This document shows positions 36,101 through 49,400 of a DNA stretch of 64,000 nucleotides, piece after piece. The position numbers and the translations under genes were made by a program. The notes beneath the pieces are model-generated. The model worked only from the letters and a program-made list of their open reading frames with translations. It was not told the origin of the DNA and ran no database searches. How positions within the stretch are numbered: position 1 is the stretch's first letter; each line of letters opens with the position of its first letter. The stretch lies in NCBI GenBank assembly GCA_907163375.1, contig CAJQUW010007876.1, positions 496,001-560,000 of the forward strand, given 5' to 3'. This DNA comes from Prostheceraeus crozeri. Its lineage: Eukaryota > Platyhelminthes > Polycladida > Euryleptidae.

Positions 36101-37377
36101 GACGTCGAATTCCATCACGAAATTTATCTTTGATAATTGACAACATATATTATGATATAGGGTATATCGTCATATCATTATTGTGATAATAAGTATCTGT
36201 CCATTTTCGTGAAGCAATCCATAATACGGATTTCTTCCACAATGTTCGAGTGTCTACGCGCACATTGAGCTCCATGATTATGTCACCAAAGAGATGGAAA
36301 AAGGCCACGTCGATGGTGTTTTGGCCATATCCTATGATATGAAGAAAGCGTTCGACAAATTAAGTCATCATGCACTGTTTCAGACTCTGGTTGACTCGTC
36401 TATACCTAGTCGATGTATCAGATGGCTGTGTAATTACTTTGAAGATCGAAGGCAGCGTGTAGTCTTGAAAAGTAAGCATCTAAGTACTGTATCAATTGTT
36501 TCATCCGGCGTCCCACAAGGTTCGGTGCTCGGACCCTACTTGTTCGCCGCGCACATTGGTTCGATTACTGCACACCACCACAATTCGCTTGTTCTGAAAT
36601 TCGCAGACGACGTTCTAGTTCTTTGTCCTTTCACCAGCTCAGACGATTGCTACGAGATGTTTCAATCGGAACTGAAACACTTGAACTCTTGGTGTTCCTC
36701 TCATGGCTTAGAGCTCAACTCAGAGAAAACTAAGGTTATAACGTTCGGCAAAAAGAATCCACCAACAGCATCTCCATTTCCGCACGGCTGTTCATCCATT
36801 CGATTTCTCGGAGTCACTATTCAGCAAAATCTTAAATGGGACGATCATATTAACGACATATGCAAGAGAGCCAGCAGCCGACTTTTCATCATACGACAGC
36901 TCAGACCACTTCTGCCAAAACACGAACTCATCCAGGTGTATCAGTGTTGTATACGCAGTCTTCTTGAATACAACAGCGAAATTTTCACTGGGCTAAATAG
37001 GAAAAATAGCCAAAAATGCGAAAGAATAAATAAAAGAGCTCACAGGATGATTTGTGGCCAACAGTGTGATTGCCGCAACTTTCCGACCATCGCAAGCAGA
37101 AGATTTACAAAAGCAATGAAAACCTTCCAGAATATCAAACAAGGCGATAACTTTATCAACCATCTTTTCCCTGATACCTTGAAGTATTCTCACCATCTCA
37201 TGCAATGCCAAATCAGAACTGAAAGACGCGCGAATTCTTTTGTTCCCTTACTCACAAAATGGTACAACGACTCACTTTAACTTTACTCGCTGTCTTTACA
37301 TGTAATAACTCTCATTTCTAAAGTACTACGTACCTTTCCCTTGTAAAGTTTGATTTCCAATTCTTGAATAAACAAAT

Positions 37378-37415
<38 letters not shown>

Positions 37416-40400
37416 TAATGGCTGTTAATTATTATCCCCTTCAAAATGCATGTTTATTTTATGTGCTTTGCTAAGCGTATATTATAGTATATCGCTAAGC
37501 GTCACGTCGATTAACTGATCACTTAATTTGATGAGAGAAGATGCGACTTATCAACCAGCTTTGAATAATCGCCACGTCTGATTGAGTATTGAGGCGTGAT
37601 ATCTCATGAATGGTATGCTTATCAACAAAAGTTTCTTGGCGACTACTTTTATTTTTAAATGCATCGGAAAACAACGTTTGACGAACCAGTTTGACCAAAT
37701 AAGCGCTTGCATTCATCATTATCAGAATTGTATTTAAATGTAATGAATTTTATTATGTCTCTTCTGCCTGAATTGCTCAATTATTTATTTAAAATCTGCT
37801 CTCTACTGACTACGACGCACCACGTCTTATAATTTGAATTGCAGGTTTTGGAAGCATCTTGTTGTTTTTCGAGTCATCCTTTCACATTGCTTGGTTACTG
37901 AATAATTGCCAAACTTGTCACAATAACAAGATGATTGCGTGAGTACATTCAGCAGCACCATACTATATCACGTAGAAGAGTTCACGTACGGTGTAAATAA
38001 CAATGTTATGAAACTTACGCTCCAGTTTCTGCATAGCTGGGCATTATGTTTCTCTTGATTGTAAACGGATTGAATGGCACTGACGGATTGTCAATCTCCA
38101 GCACGGTCTCACCACCAACAGAACCACTGCAATGAAATATTTGAAAATTATTTCATTAAGTCATCTCATGAAAATACCAACTCAATCGAAAAAATATTGG
38201 AATTGTCTCATTATCTCATTTGACTTTCTATAGTGCAATCAGTCGTAAAATGTGAAAGCAAGTACGTTGAGGTATCTGTTAAAACTAATCAATCATGAAA
38301 AACAAGACGCTGCTTTCATCAATCACAGCTACTTTCATGTCAATTTTGAAGCATCACTCTGTTGAAATTAAATGAAAAACTTCGTTTCCGCACCTATTAC
38401 TAAGGTGATGCTGATTTTCTATCAGGTGTCATTTTTCACAATAGGAGCCCAGCCAAAAATCTCGCTCCAGAAATGTGCCAATGTTAATGATGAGGGAGAC
38501 TATTTTCATGATGTGACTGTGGATAGGATATATAAATTGAAGTGATTTAACTGCCTAGAAAAGGAAACTGGCAGTGGACGGTGGACGTTGAAATGACCAA
38601 TACACATAATGTTGTTCACAAGTGTGACGTAGCTTAGACGCGATGGCGTTCACTGTGTAGCAGCAAAATATGTTGCAAGTGTGTGAAAGTAACTGAATAA
38701 GGCACATCTGTGGTGTAAGGTTGGTGGAGAAACGAAGAATGGCGGAGACGAGGAGGAAGTAAGATTGAAGAAAACGGTGACACAGAAATATGTGGAAAAG
38801 AGATTGAGGTGTGCAGCGCATGTGGTAAAGATGGGAGACGAAAGGGTAGTGAAACAAGCGGAATAGATGGATGACACAATGACAAGAAGAAGGGGACGGC
38901 CAAGGATTCGCTGGAAGGACTGTATCAAGAGAGCCTGGAACGCACAGAAGAAGACGGGAGAACTTGAAAGGAGAAGGCAAAGGACAGATTGAAATGTCGG
39001 CGAATTGCTAAGGACGCGTCAAAGCATAGAAGTGGATAATAGTACACTAGAATGGAAGTTTGATATCTTGCCTATGTACAATGATGGCACATGGAAAAAT
39101 CTATGGTTTGTAGATCAGATTCGATCTAAAACATTGTATCATAGTGAAATTATTTGCCAAGTTGGTTGTGAAAGTTGTTGACACCTAATTACAGGATTTT
39201 CATGAAGAGAATTACAAGTGAGAAGGCGGCATTGTTTCATGTGAAATAGCCTACTATTCCATGGATTAATATAGTGTGTCTATTTGTAGCAGTCACTGAC
39301 AACAATTCTCCAATTTTTCAATATTGGAATGCGAATTAAAAATTTGTTCACAAAGTCATAATTGAAAGTGGTCGGTGTGCTGTTTGTAAGAACATCTGAA
39401 GAATTCACAGATAGAAAGTCTAATTATTGGATAATTTCTTCTTCAAGCGGCAAAGAAACCTGGCGCTTTTCTGGAATAAACACATTGAAAGTTTCTTCAC
39501 CGACAATCATTTCTCAAAAAAATGAAATGTCGCTGGAACTTTTCAATTAATCATTGAATGACATGTGATATTTTGGAGACTGATATTCGAATGCATGTAG
39601 AGATTTTTAAAATTATTCAAATTTAGTGAACAGGGGAACCCTTTAAAGTAAAATGAGTACTCTAGGGTTTCTTGGCCTCTGATTTCAAGCTGGAGTTATG
39701 CATATTCTGTAAATCGACATTACAAGTTGCATAAGAGTCTGATTATACTATTGATAGATTATCGGAGCGATATTTCAAAATGATGAACGTACAGAACGTT
39801 TAAAAGGATTTCCTTCTTTGTCATCCTGTCGGCGCAGCATTTTGTAAATTCACTATTGCTTTTGAGTACATGGTCTTTGGACAAGGGCCAACAATCCAGA
39901 TCAAGAATTGGCCAGATAAATATAAATGCCAATCAAAAAACATGGAAGCCAGATCGCACAAGTTGCATTTTGCCCCAACTAAGTTCCCCCGGCGTGTGCC
40001 ATAATTTTTATGCAATTTCCATTCTAGGACTTTCTATGGTATTGTTAATTTCTATGCGTCAAAGGGTGTGATGAAGAAGACATGAAGTGACTACGGTTTT
40101 TTTATGAATATCGCATGCATGTTGTTATGATCTATTGTGTGAAGTTCCCCCTACCCCTTCTGAGGGAATATGGGCTTGTTAAAATAAAATAAAATAAAAA
40201 TGCACTTGTAACTGTGGATAATAACCATTCATTACTTGCATAACCATCAGTTGTATTTAATGAATGGTGGAACATCATACTGTAATTATTAAAGGGATTT
40301 CAATTGATTATTACCATAATGAAGTTAAGTAAAAAAGTTTAATATCATTTTAGTTTCATAATCAATTCTATGATTACCTCTTGTACTACAGTATATTATT

Positions 40401-43400
40401 TATGTAGTTCATATAAGCTCATCTTAAACATGTTACAATATCATCGAGTTCAACTTTGTATTATTGAGCATCATATATAAAGGTCAACTTTTACTTGACA
40501 AATCTCCACATCATTTGCAGTCTATTTATCCCAACATTTAACCCAACTTCCTAAGAATCAATCAAACAGCAGCCTTGCCTTATCCTTGGAGACCCTGATA
40601 TGCTACGATGGATGCTGATATGCAGGGACACTCCCATCATTGATACATTCAACACTTCACTTAGAAATAGACCCTTCGCCTTGCGCAAAGCTTCCCAACT
40701 GAGTTTAAGCAAGGAGCAATTTAACATAGGTGAAATAATCATCTCACTTTCATAGTTCTCAATTTATTCAACACGGCGGAATGGATTCTCAAATGCAAAC
40801 AAGAAAACTTGTGAAAATTTCAGCCAAGTCTTAAATTTCTGGGATACTCCCATGAGATCTCATCAGTGTGAGACAGTTGCATTTTTCAAAACAAGCAGCG
40901 AAATGTAATTTCGCCAAATAGAATTAAGCTGATATTTACTTCATTCTGGTATGCCTTCAAATGCTCTTGCATTTGCCATCTTCATGCTTGTGTAAATGTA
41001 CTTCTGTGGAATTATTTGATGACAAATGGGCTATCGTCGTTGTTGCTATTATTTTTACTTCGTGCAAAATGGTCACAAAAGGGTTTTGATGTAACTGTTC
41101 CAAGGAAAGCCTCAAAGTAATTTTTTTTTCGTTGTTGCAATCACAGTTAATCTTTATTGAAGAAATTTCCACGAATCATTAAGTTACAAGAGGAAAACAC
41201 GTCAAAGTCAAAGATGAATTTTAAAAAAAGTACTCAAGTCAAGGTCCTTAAGATCTCGCTTCGACCAACGGAGGCCTCGGTTCTTTTCAAAATGTATATA
41301 AGTAAAATTTGTAAAGCGGAAATGTATTCAGCAACATCTGAAGCCCATGCCTCTGCTAAAAATTTGTCTGGAAAATCATTAGTCTCAGTTTGAAAGTAGG
41401 CTTCCAGCAAAAGTTGCAACAGAAGCTTAGGTTTTAGATGTTGCTAAGCACGTCCTTGTTATTGAAATTCTACTTTGTGGCTTCTCTAGGAGAATGCATC
41501 AAAACTGAGTTTAGAGCTAGACGATTTTGTGAAAAAACCATTTTGAACACGGTGTAATTAACTATCTGAACCATGCTATAATTCGATCAAAAATTCAATG
41601 TTTGGTACTTGCTAGAAGATCTAAAAATATGTAACATTTTGCAGTTTTGATGAGAAACATGAGCTCATCAAGAACTGCTTATGTCTGGTATATATTTATG
41701 AATAATTAGTTGCACATCTACATGTAGTGCATCAGAAATCCAAGTTTTCAAAATCTTTGCAATTTTCGAGATTGCCGCAATATGGTCAATTGCACTTGCC
41801 ACTAATAAAGTGAGAGTGCATAAGAAATATTGCATTGACTTCTTTGATGACCTAGATTTGCCTGTGCATCAAATCAATTTGAGCTTAATTATCACATATA
41901 TCTCCGCAACAGCTCTCTCGAGTGTTGAAAGAGTGAAAGAATATAATTTGACTTTGACTTCGTTGCGCTATTTAATTGAAATAGAAAATGTCACCCAAGC
42001 GATCATCATTGTCGAATATTTTTTCATTTTAAAAACATGAAGTACATAAAAGTACTTCTGTGCCCCTTTGATGGTAATAAATATGATCTAAGACCATTAA
42101 TCACAGATACCAATGCAATGTTAGATGTGAAGCATTTTTATGGGATAAATGATCGACCGATTGGCCTTCAAAGATAACCAAATGAGACCTTCTGAACATC
42201 TCATGCTATGTATCGGGCCGAGGCTATAAAAGAAACATCTTTAAATCTCAATTTTTGAGCGAAGCAAATAACTGAATATTCCGGATACCTTCGATCGAAA
42301 TGTTACTGAAATTAAACGAATTCATGTTATATTCTTGAGTTTTAAACACACAGAAAGCCGGTTTCGAATTTCATTAGTGACGATGTTCAGTTTATTGTTG
42401 TCAGAAACATTATCTGTCATTAAATGAAAATACAGAATGGTCTACCACATGCAATCATTAACTTGAACACTATAAATGCCACGACAGACTTCCGAGAGCT
42501 AATCGAGCCAGTAAAGCTTGCAGAAAGACTTTCCACGTCTGGCAAATTCAAAATATTAAGTATTTATCGCGTAATTTCGTGTCAAATGATCACAACTCCA
42601 TGGTGTCGTATTGCTAAAGCAGTTGTTCATTATTTCGCAAGGTTGAACATCGTAAGACCCACAGCTAATCGCAGTAATTTGTACAAGCTCTAATTATTAT
42701 GCAATACTAGACTAAACACTGATGTCAAATCAAACTAAACGATCTGTCAACGCAAACATCGAAACAATTGATGTGTCAGTCACACACGACAGGACACCTA
42801 CTTAATACTATGAGCAAACAATATATTTACTACACCTATACAGCCGTGGAGCAGGCAGACAAATTTAAGGGAATGCGATCGCACTAGCAAGATTCTTTGA
42901 TGAGAGAGGATCTCTACAAAACATGTTTTTCATTATTGTGAAAGGCCCTGAGTATTCACATTAAAAGATTTAGTTGAAAGAAAGAATCAAGGCTTTTGGT
43001 GCTAATGTATGATTGATTCAATGTATGAAATTTATCGGTCGGCATCCACAGACTGTCTTTAGGTAGAGAGGAACTCATGCATGGCTGTGTTAGTTGTAAG
43101 TAATTCAAACTATAGGCGTCGATCCCAGGGGGCAGGAGGAGGGTCGCCCCTCCTGAAAAATTGTCCGGGGCGAGACTATGTTTTCGCACCCCCTGGATTT
43201 TTGTTTATCATGCATAATTTTGCAGTCTCCACTTGCAGATCAACAATTTGTCATATGAAATACCCTCTGCGCAAATTGATCATTTGCATTTTGGCGAATT
43301 TATCCATCATATATTGTATTAATGTATATAGCGTGCCTCGAATTTCTCTTCCGATCTGGCATTGTAAAATGCAAACATTCACTAACACAAATTTCTCAAG

Positions 43401-46400
43401 GCGATTATTAGTTGAAGATAATCGCTTGAAATATGATGAACACTTGTCGAGTGACGTCCACATCTGTGCGCCCAGCGGGATTTTGACCAGAAAATGCATA
43501 ATGGAACAATGACTAAAACCCGATTTCCATTTGGCCATACTGCATGTTCAGATGATTAGGTTATATTTGATGAATCTGGCAGGTAGGTCTGCAGAGTTTC
43601 GAGGAAATAATCCATTATGTGACCATGAGTTTCACTGTTCTCTTTCAAGACGATCACTTGAGAAACGAAATGCAAAAAGTTTGGCTTTTGACTAAAAGAG
43701 GATCATAGTCATCGCATCACCTGCAGTGCCTTGGTCATCGCTTGATTTATAGTTTATTTAGCTTCGATTCTGTACCTTAGACCCTCTCATGTGAGTGCTT
43801 TTATGCTATTTCGTCAAATCAATCAATTTAAAATTGGCAGGGGAATTAGGCAGGCATTGTTTTACTAATAAAGTAGACAATAATCTCGAATGTCTACGTA
43901 CTAGGATAAAATGCCCCAGTGGACAAGTTTCATATCTAATCTTTCTTTGAAGGTAGCGATTTCTCTATGTGAGAGCATTTTTCTCAGTCGTTATATAATC
44001 AATGACATTTAAGTTTATGATCTCCTACTTCAATTTGCACGTTATTCATGCGTGTAATTATGTAACCTTTGTAACACAGTTTGTCAATGAGATATTTTGT
44101 ATCATATTTCTAATTCCTTGAGTTACTTAAATAAGCAGGGGTTAGGGCTACCATGTAAAACAGTCCATAGCATTAGCAATGATTCGCAAGGAGTGCACGT
44201 AACTTGGCACTAAATTCTCCACAATAATAGTGCAGGAATCATGAAGATTGCAGAGTGCGAACATAGGCGGATGTCCTTAGACTTGAGTCATTGAAGCACA
44301 AAATCTGAAGCACAATCCTCTTCATCATCCGACGACGCTGCGTTTTGCCATACAAGGGTTCAACTTGTTCAAAGTTTCAAAACAATGTGTTAGTAGTTGC
44401 ATTCTAAGTTGACGAATGGGGGCAGACCTGAATGGCCTCCATTTCATTCAATATCAGGAATCAGTAGCAGGCCTAGTTCACATCTATCAGCATCATCACT
44501 CACTCAACATGCAGTAATGATGTAAATCGGAGATACATGTACACAACACAATTTTGATCATTATTTTATAATTGAATATCTATTCAGGTCTGTTTCCAGT
44601 AAGGCGACAGCATCATGTACTGATTGTTGCATATAAATTCCTAGTTCTCAGTTCAGTAATAGAATCCGGAATATCCCATTCGCTCAGTTCAGAGTTGAAA
44701 ACCGCGTTCGCTCATTCACTCACTCAAAAGTTCGAATGTACTGCATATAATATGATACCGGTATATATAATAGATGTATTTCAACATGCAATATCTGGTA
44801 AAGCAGTGTTGACAAGATTCTGGCGGACATGGCTTTACAAATGTACGAGCATGCGTAATGCGCCCATATTATGAGGAAGCAAGCCATACTTAATCAAGAA
44901 ATTTCGCCTCTCCGAGTTGAGAGTAAATCGACGCATATGATTCAAACATAGCTTGAGATGGATCGTGGCAAGATCTGGATAGGTAGACATATCACATCAT
45001 ATCATTGAATCAGAAAACAAAAACAAATCCTATGCAATTACATTTATTCAAATTAGTCAGGTCAATTTCTATATTAACCTGTAAAATGTCGCCCAGTGGA
45101 AATTGTCGCTTATCATCATCTATCTAAACGCTTCGTCAATGTCATTATTACGTCATTTTTACTATCCGTATATTTTCAAGCACCATCTTAAGTTGCGTTT
45201 GCTTGAACTATGTTTGAGTACATAGCACAACTAGTCCAACCATGAATTACTTTCTGTCTGAGAATGGTCTGTCGGTGCCGAGCGAAAATTATGTACATTG
45301 AAATTCTTATAATTAAACAACAGAAGTCCTGAATCTTTCCATCTACAAACCCAAGTAATATAGACATAAAATATTATTTTTTAATGTAACTTCTATATAC
45401 AGTCGAAACTCGTTAATTCGGACGCAGATAATTAAGATCATGCGCGGCCGTGGCATTTTTCGCATCTTTTGCATATGTATATAAGTTGCAGTTTGACTAA
45501 GACTTTCGATGGAGACATTGAAGGCCGGGCATTTATGATCTTAATTAAGGAGCTTTGACTGCATTCATTAAACATATTTTTCAGATAACCCCATGAGTTG
45601 AGAATACTTCATTTATTCTTTACTACATTATTATCATATGCTATTGCGTTTTAACTTCAGCGATTTTGAAGTGGAATTCATGACTCTGGCATCTCATAAG
45701 CATTTAGTGTCACAAGATTGGCGGTATTGAAGTGAAAGCGGCCTGATGTTTCATTTAAATATCGAGGAGGCTTTTTGTCCAACTTCTACTTTCAAAATAA
45801 ATACGCTACATTTCCTATATTTCATAATGCAAATCACTCTGAATAGCCTTACCTGTATCCAGGGATTTGATGCATTCTTGGATTCTTGGAAACACTGCAA
45901 ATATAAAGTCAATCATGTATTTCAGCATGTTTGCAGTCATTCTCAACACTTACAAAGTGTAAGCACGAGGCTGATTGAAATTGTCAGGTCGAAGTTGGAA
46001 GTAATCCCACGATTTACCGACAGTCTACAAAATGAAAACAACGAAATACTAAGTTTTACACCGCTGTGAAATACAAATTGTTTGCTTGTGATATCTTGAT
46101 AAATTCTCATGCCTACTAATGAATAATGCTCACACCTACGACAGAATTCATATCGCCACTTCATGACACAAAATAGTCGCTAAATCACTTAGTTCAAGGA
46201 AATTAATCCTGAATTTGCCGGCGGAGCTATGAAATGCATGATTATTTGTTCAAATGCCAGTGCTTCATATTAAGCGCAATAACGCTATCTTCTGCTAAAA
46301 TGCGATGCAATTTCTCAACGAATTCCATAGAATTGATCATGCATTGCTCATCGAACTGATGAACGTGAAGTCTGGTGTCCGCTACTTTACAGAAGGGAGC

Positions 46401-49400
46401 ACCGGTCAGGGAATTCAAGTACATGTACTTAAAAGCTCAGAAGAGCAAAGCTGGCCTGGTAGGCATACTTGCTGATGAACCACATCATTTTTGTAGGTCT
46501 GGAATTTCAAGCTGAGCTTGATCTTTGCATTGGTTGTCAATTTTTAAGTACCTAATTGTCGCACAAGCAAATGCTTAAGTTTTCAACTCCTCTTCTATGC
46601 ACAACTCGCATGAACGCAAGTCAGAATCTTCTACAGGATTAAATGATGCTGTCATATGTAAAAGCAACGTGTTTGGTAATATTGGCCTGGAAACATAGAG
46701 TCGCTGCTTTTATTTCTATTTACTGATGCCCTTTGCATGATGAATATTAACGCCGTGATAGATAATTTTTCTCTCCTTCGTGTTTATTGAATGCAGAACG
46801 ACTGACATGCACGTGCTCTTTATCTCTACATTATTTGGTTTGCTGAATGATCATATAAGTTGAATTGTGTTCTTATTTTGTGGAGTATTCGTAACTCCTA
46901 CATATATTTAAAAAAGTAGCACACTCCACTATCTATAAATTCATAATGCTGTATAACATCAGGAATGCATGTTCTCACCTGCCATTCTCCTGCAGCGGGA
47001 AGATAACGTTTTGAATATTTCCTAGACACAGGGTCAGCAACTTTCTCTAATGTGCTAGGAGCCGTCCACTTCTTTGGTCGAAGGTAGTTATCGAAGGGAA
47101 TATCTTCATATGCCCTGCAACAGGTAGGAAGACATGAAAAGATCCGCATCTGAGGGTTAACAGTCAAATTTTCCAACTGACTTCTGCGTCTGTGAAGTGT
47201 AGATGTATTTTAGAGCTAAGTTATCCCTGAGGTTCAGTTCAGGAGCTGTCTTCGATCGTTTCTGAAACATTATGATATCATGGACAACATGGTCGCTGAA
47301 TTTCTTGAATTCTGTAACTCACAAACTCTGGGAATACACTGGAAATGGGCTCCTGAGGCTTATTTGCACGCGGATCTTCGTCACTTGTCCAACCTGTTGA
47401 AGAGGATTTAAGCAGATCCATCAAAAGCTTTCGATGACATGACATATTTCACGAGTCTCGCATCTGGCGAACAAACACATCACTTCTAAGACGGTCACAT
47501 TGTAAAATGAAGAGTAAAATTTCCAATGAAGCATTCTCTAATTAAAGGCACTTAACTCTTCAATTCTCATGACCTGTTGCAAAACAGCAGAACAATCTTT
47601 ACAACTGAAAACACTCTTCTTTGAATTCTGTTCTGGATGCCTAAGGGCTATGTTCCTACCCACCCACATTTTCAAATTCGTTTAAAATGCGTAAAAATGA
47701 TTCCATCGTCACGAAACTATAGGTATAGTTAAGGAATTTTTAAAATTTGTCCAAATCATACAAGTACTTTTGAATTAGAGTCGGTAACTTTAAGAGGAAT
47801 TATAACAGCAACTTGATCTGAATTCAGCTGTTCGACGCATTAGTGTTACTCGTGTGCTAGGCCAATTGCTTTTCGCGAAAAATTTCATCAAATTTCGTGA
47901 ATTTCTTATTCTCACAAAATTTTTTATGTTATTTTTGTCATGTTGTTTGTATTACACACATACTGGACTAAAAGCACTGTACATACCTGCTTAGGGTAAC
48001 TTAAAGGAATGGGGTTCGTGGTTGCACTGATCTTGGGCCCACACGCTTCCCTTGTGGGGTTCCTGACGGCGACCGTTGAAAGTAAGTAAGTAATGTTTAT
48101 GTTTCATCATATTGAAAATCATACAAAGTACAATAATTTATGGTTTGGAAACTATGCAAAAAGTGAAAAAACGGGAGAAATAAGTGTCATAATACAAGTC
48201 CATTCATCAAGGCGGCAGTAAACGGAACAAACGAATTTTGAAATCGTGAGGTAGATGCAGCTGGTTGAATGTACCGTCGTGATCTTTGGGATTGTGGTGG
48301 AATGATGCAGTGGAGCACATGGTATTCTTCAGTGGAAGCACTAACAAAAAGGTTTTCAGCAAAACGTTTTCGCCGTTCGGACAGATGCGGAAATCGCTGA
48401 CATGAGCATTGCTCTCCAACAGATAAATCACATATTAGACGATGACATCGTCGCTGTAGTCTCTCAAGGTCACTACTAATTCCCGAAGGGAGAAATACAA
48501 ATGATGGAGAAGCATACTCCAGAATAGACCGCACGACTCCATAGTAGATGACAGTTAGCTGATCTGCAGAAAGATTAGCTTTCAGGAGACGAAGAGCATA
48601 TATAGACGTCTTGTAGCAATTTTACAAACGCAGTTGATATAAGAGTTCCATGTCAGCTTGTGATTAATAATGACACCGAGTAGTTTCGTTTCATCAACAG
48701 ATGACACTCCGGAGAGAGGAACATCTTCAACGTCTGAGCATTTTTTGCAACATACAGATTTGCATTTTGTAATATTTATCTTAAGACCCTCATTTTTTTG
48801 ACCATTGTAGTATGTTTTGGTGCTCATCTGTAACTTGGGTATTTTCAGAATCTTTATAAAGCGGAATGCTGATAGTGGTATCGTCAACGTAATGTGTTAT
48901 TAATGTACCAGAATGAGATGATTTGAGTGTACCGACAACTAAACAAAAGAGCATAGGCCCAAGCACTGAACCCCGTGGTACACCGGCCTCAATCCGCCTC
49001 TGATAAACCTTACTCTGCGCCATCAGCTATCAGCTTCGCGCACTACGCTCACTCAACTAGCCTGTCATTTAGATTTATGAGAGCGAATAATATATAACCT
49101 GAATTAGCATGCGAGGTGAACTATTATTAAATCAATGTTTATATAGTGTCACATATCAAATGAATGATAAGATAGTATAGTGGGAGGTGGAGTAAACATG
49201 CTACTACTAAAGTATGCTAATAAACATACAGACCTACACATGCCTGTAAATAATGCACAAGAAATTCTTCGTGGAAGATAATTGTTCAATGCTTTTTAGA
49301 ACATGAAAGATATTTGAGAAAGATATTTTATTCATCGAAAAGAATAGGTGCCTAATATAATATTGGGTTTTTGCTAGTCGACCTTAATTAGGAATAGAAA

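Noticed and set aside
36130-36227. Further 5' extension of LINE-3
   Set aside because: In-frame stops appear just before GFLPQC and no upstream RT block could be read, so I placed the truncation near 36228.
38555-38980. Three overlapping minus-strand frames with Ser/Pro/Phe-rich sequence
   Set aside because: They are antisense to the RTE-like RGRPRIRW fragment and share its low-complexity purine bias.
42424-42693. 89-codon plus-strand frame
   Set aside because: No family features, no splice context and no support from the opposite-strand gene structure.
43118-43195. GC-rich patch with GGGGGC and CACCCCCTGG as a hAT-like element
   Set aside because: The two halves do not form a terminal inverted repeat with a flanking duplication that I can support.
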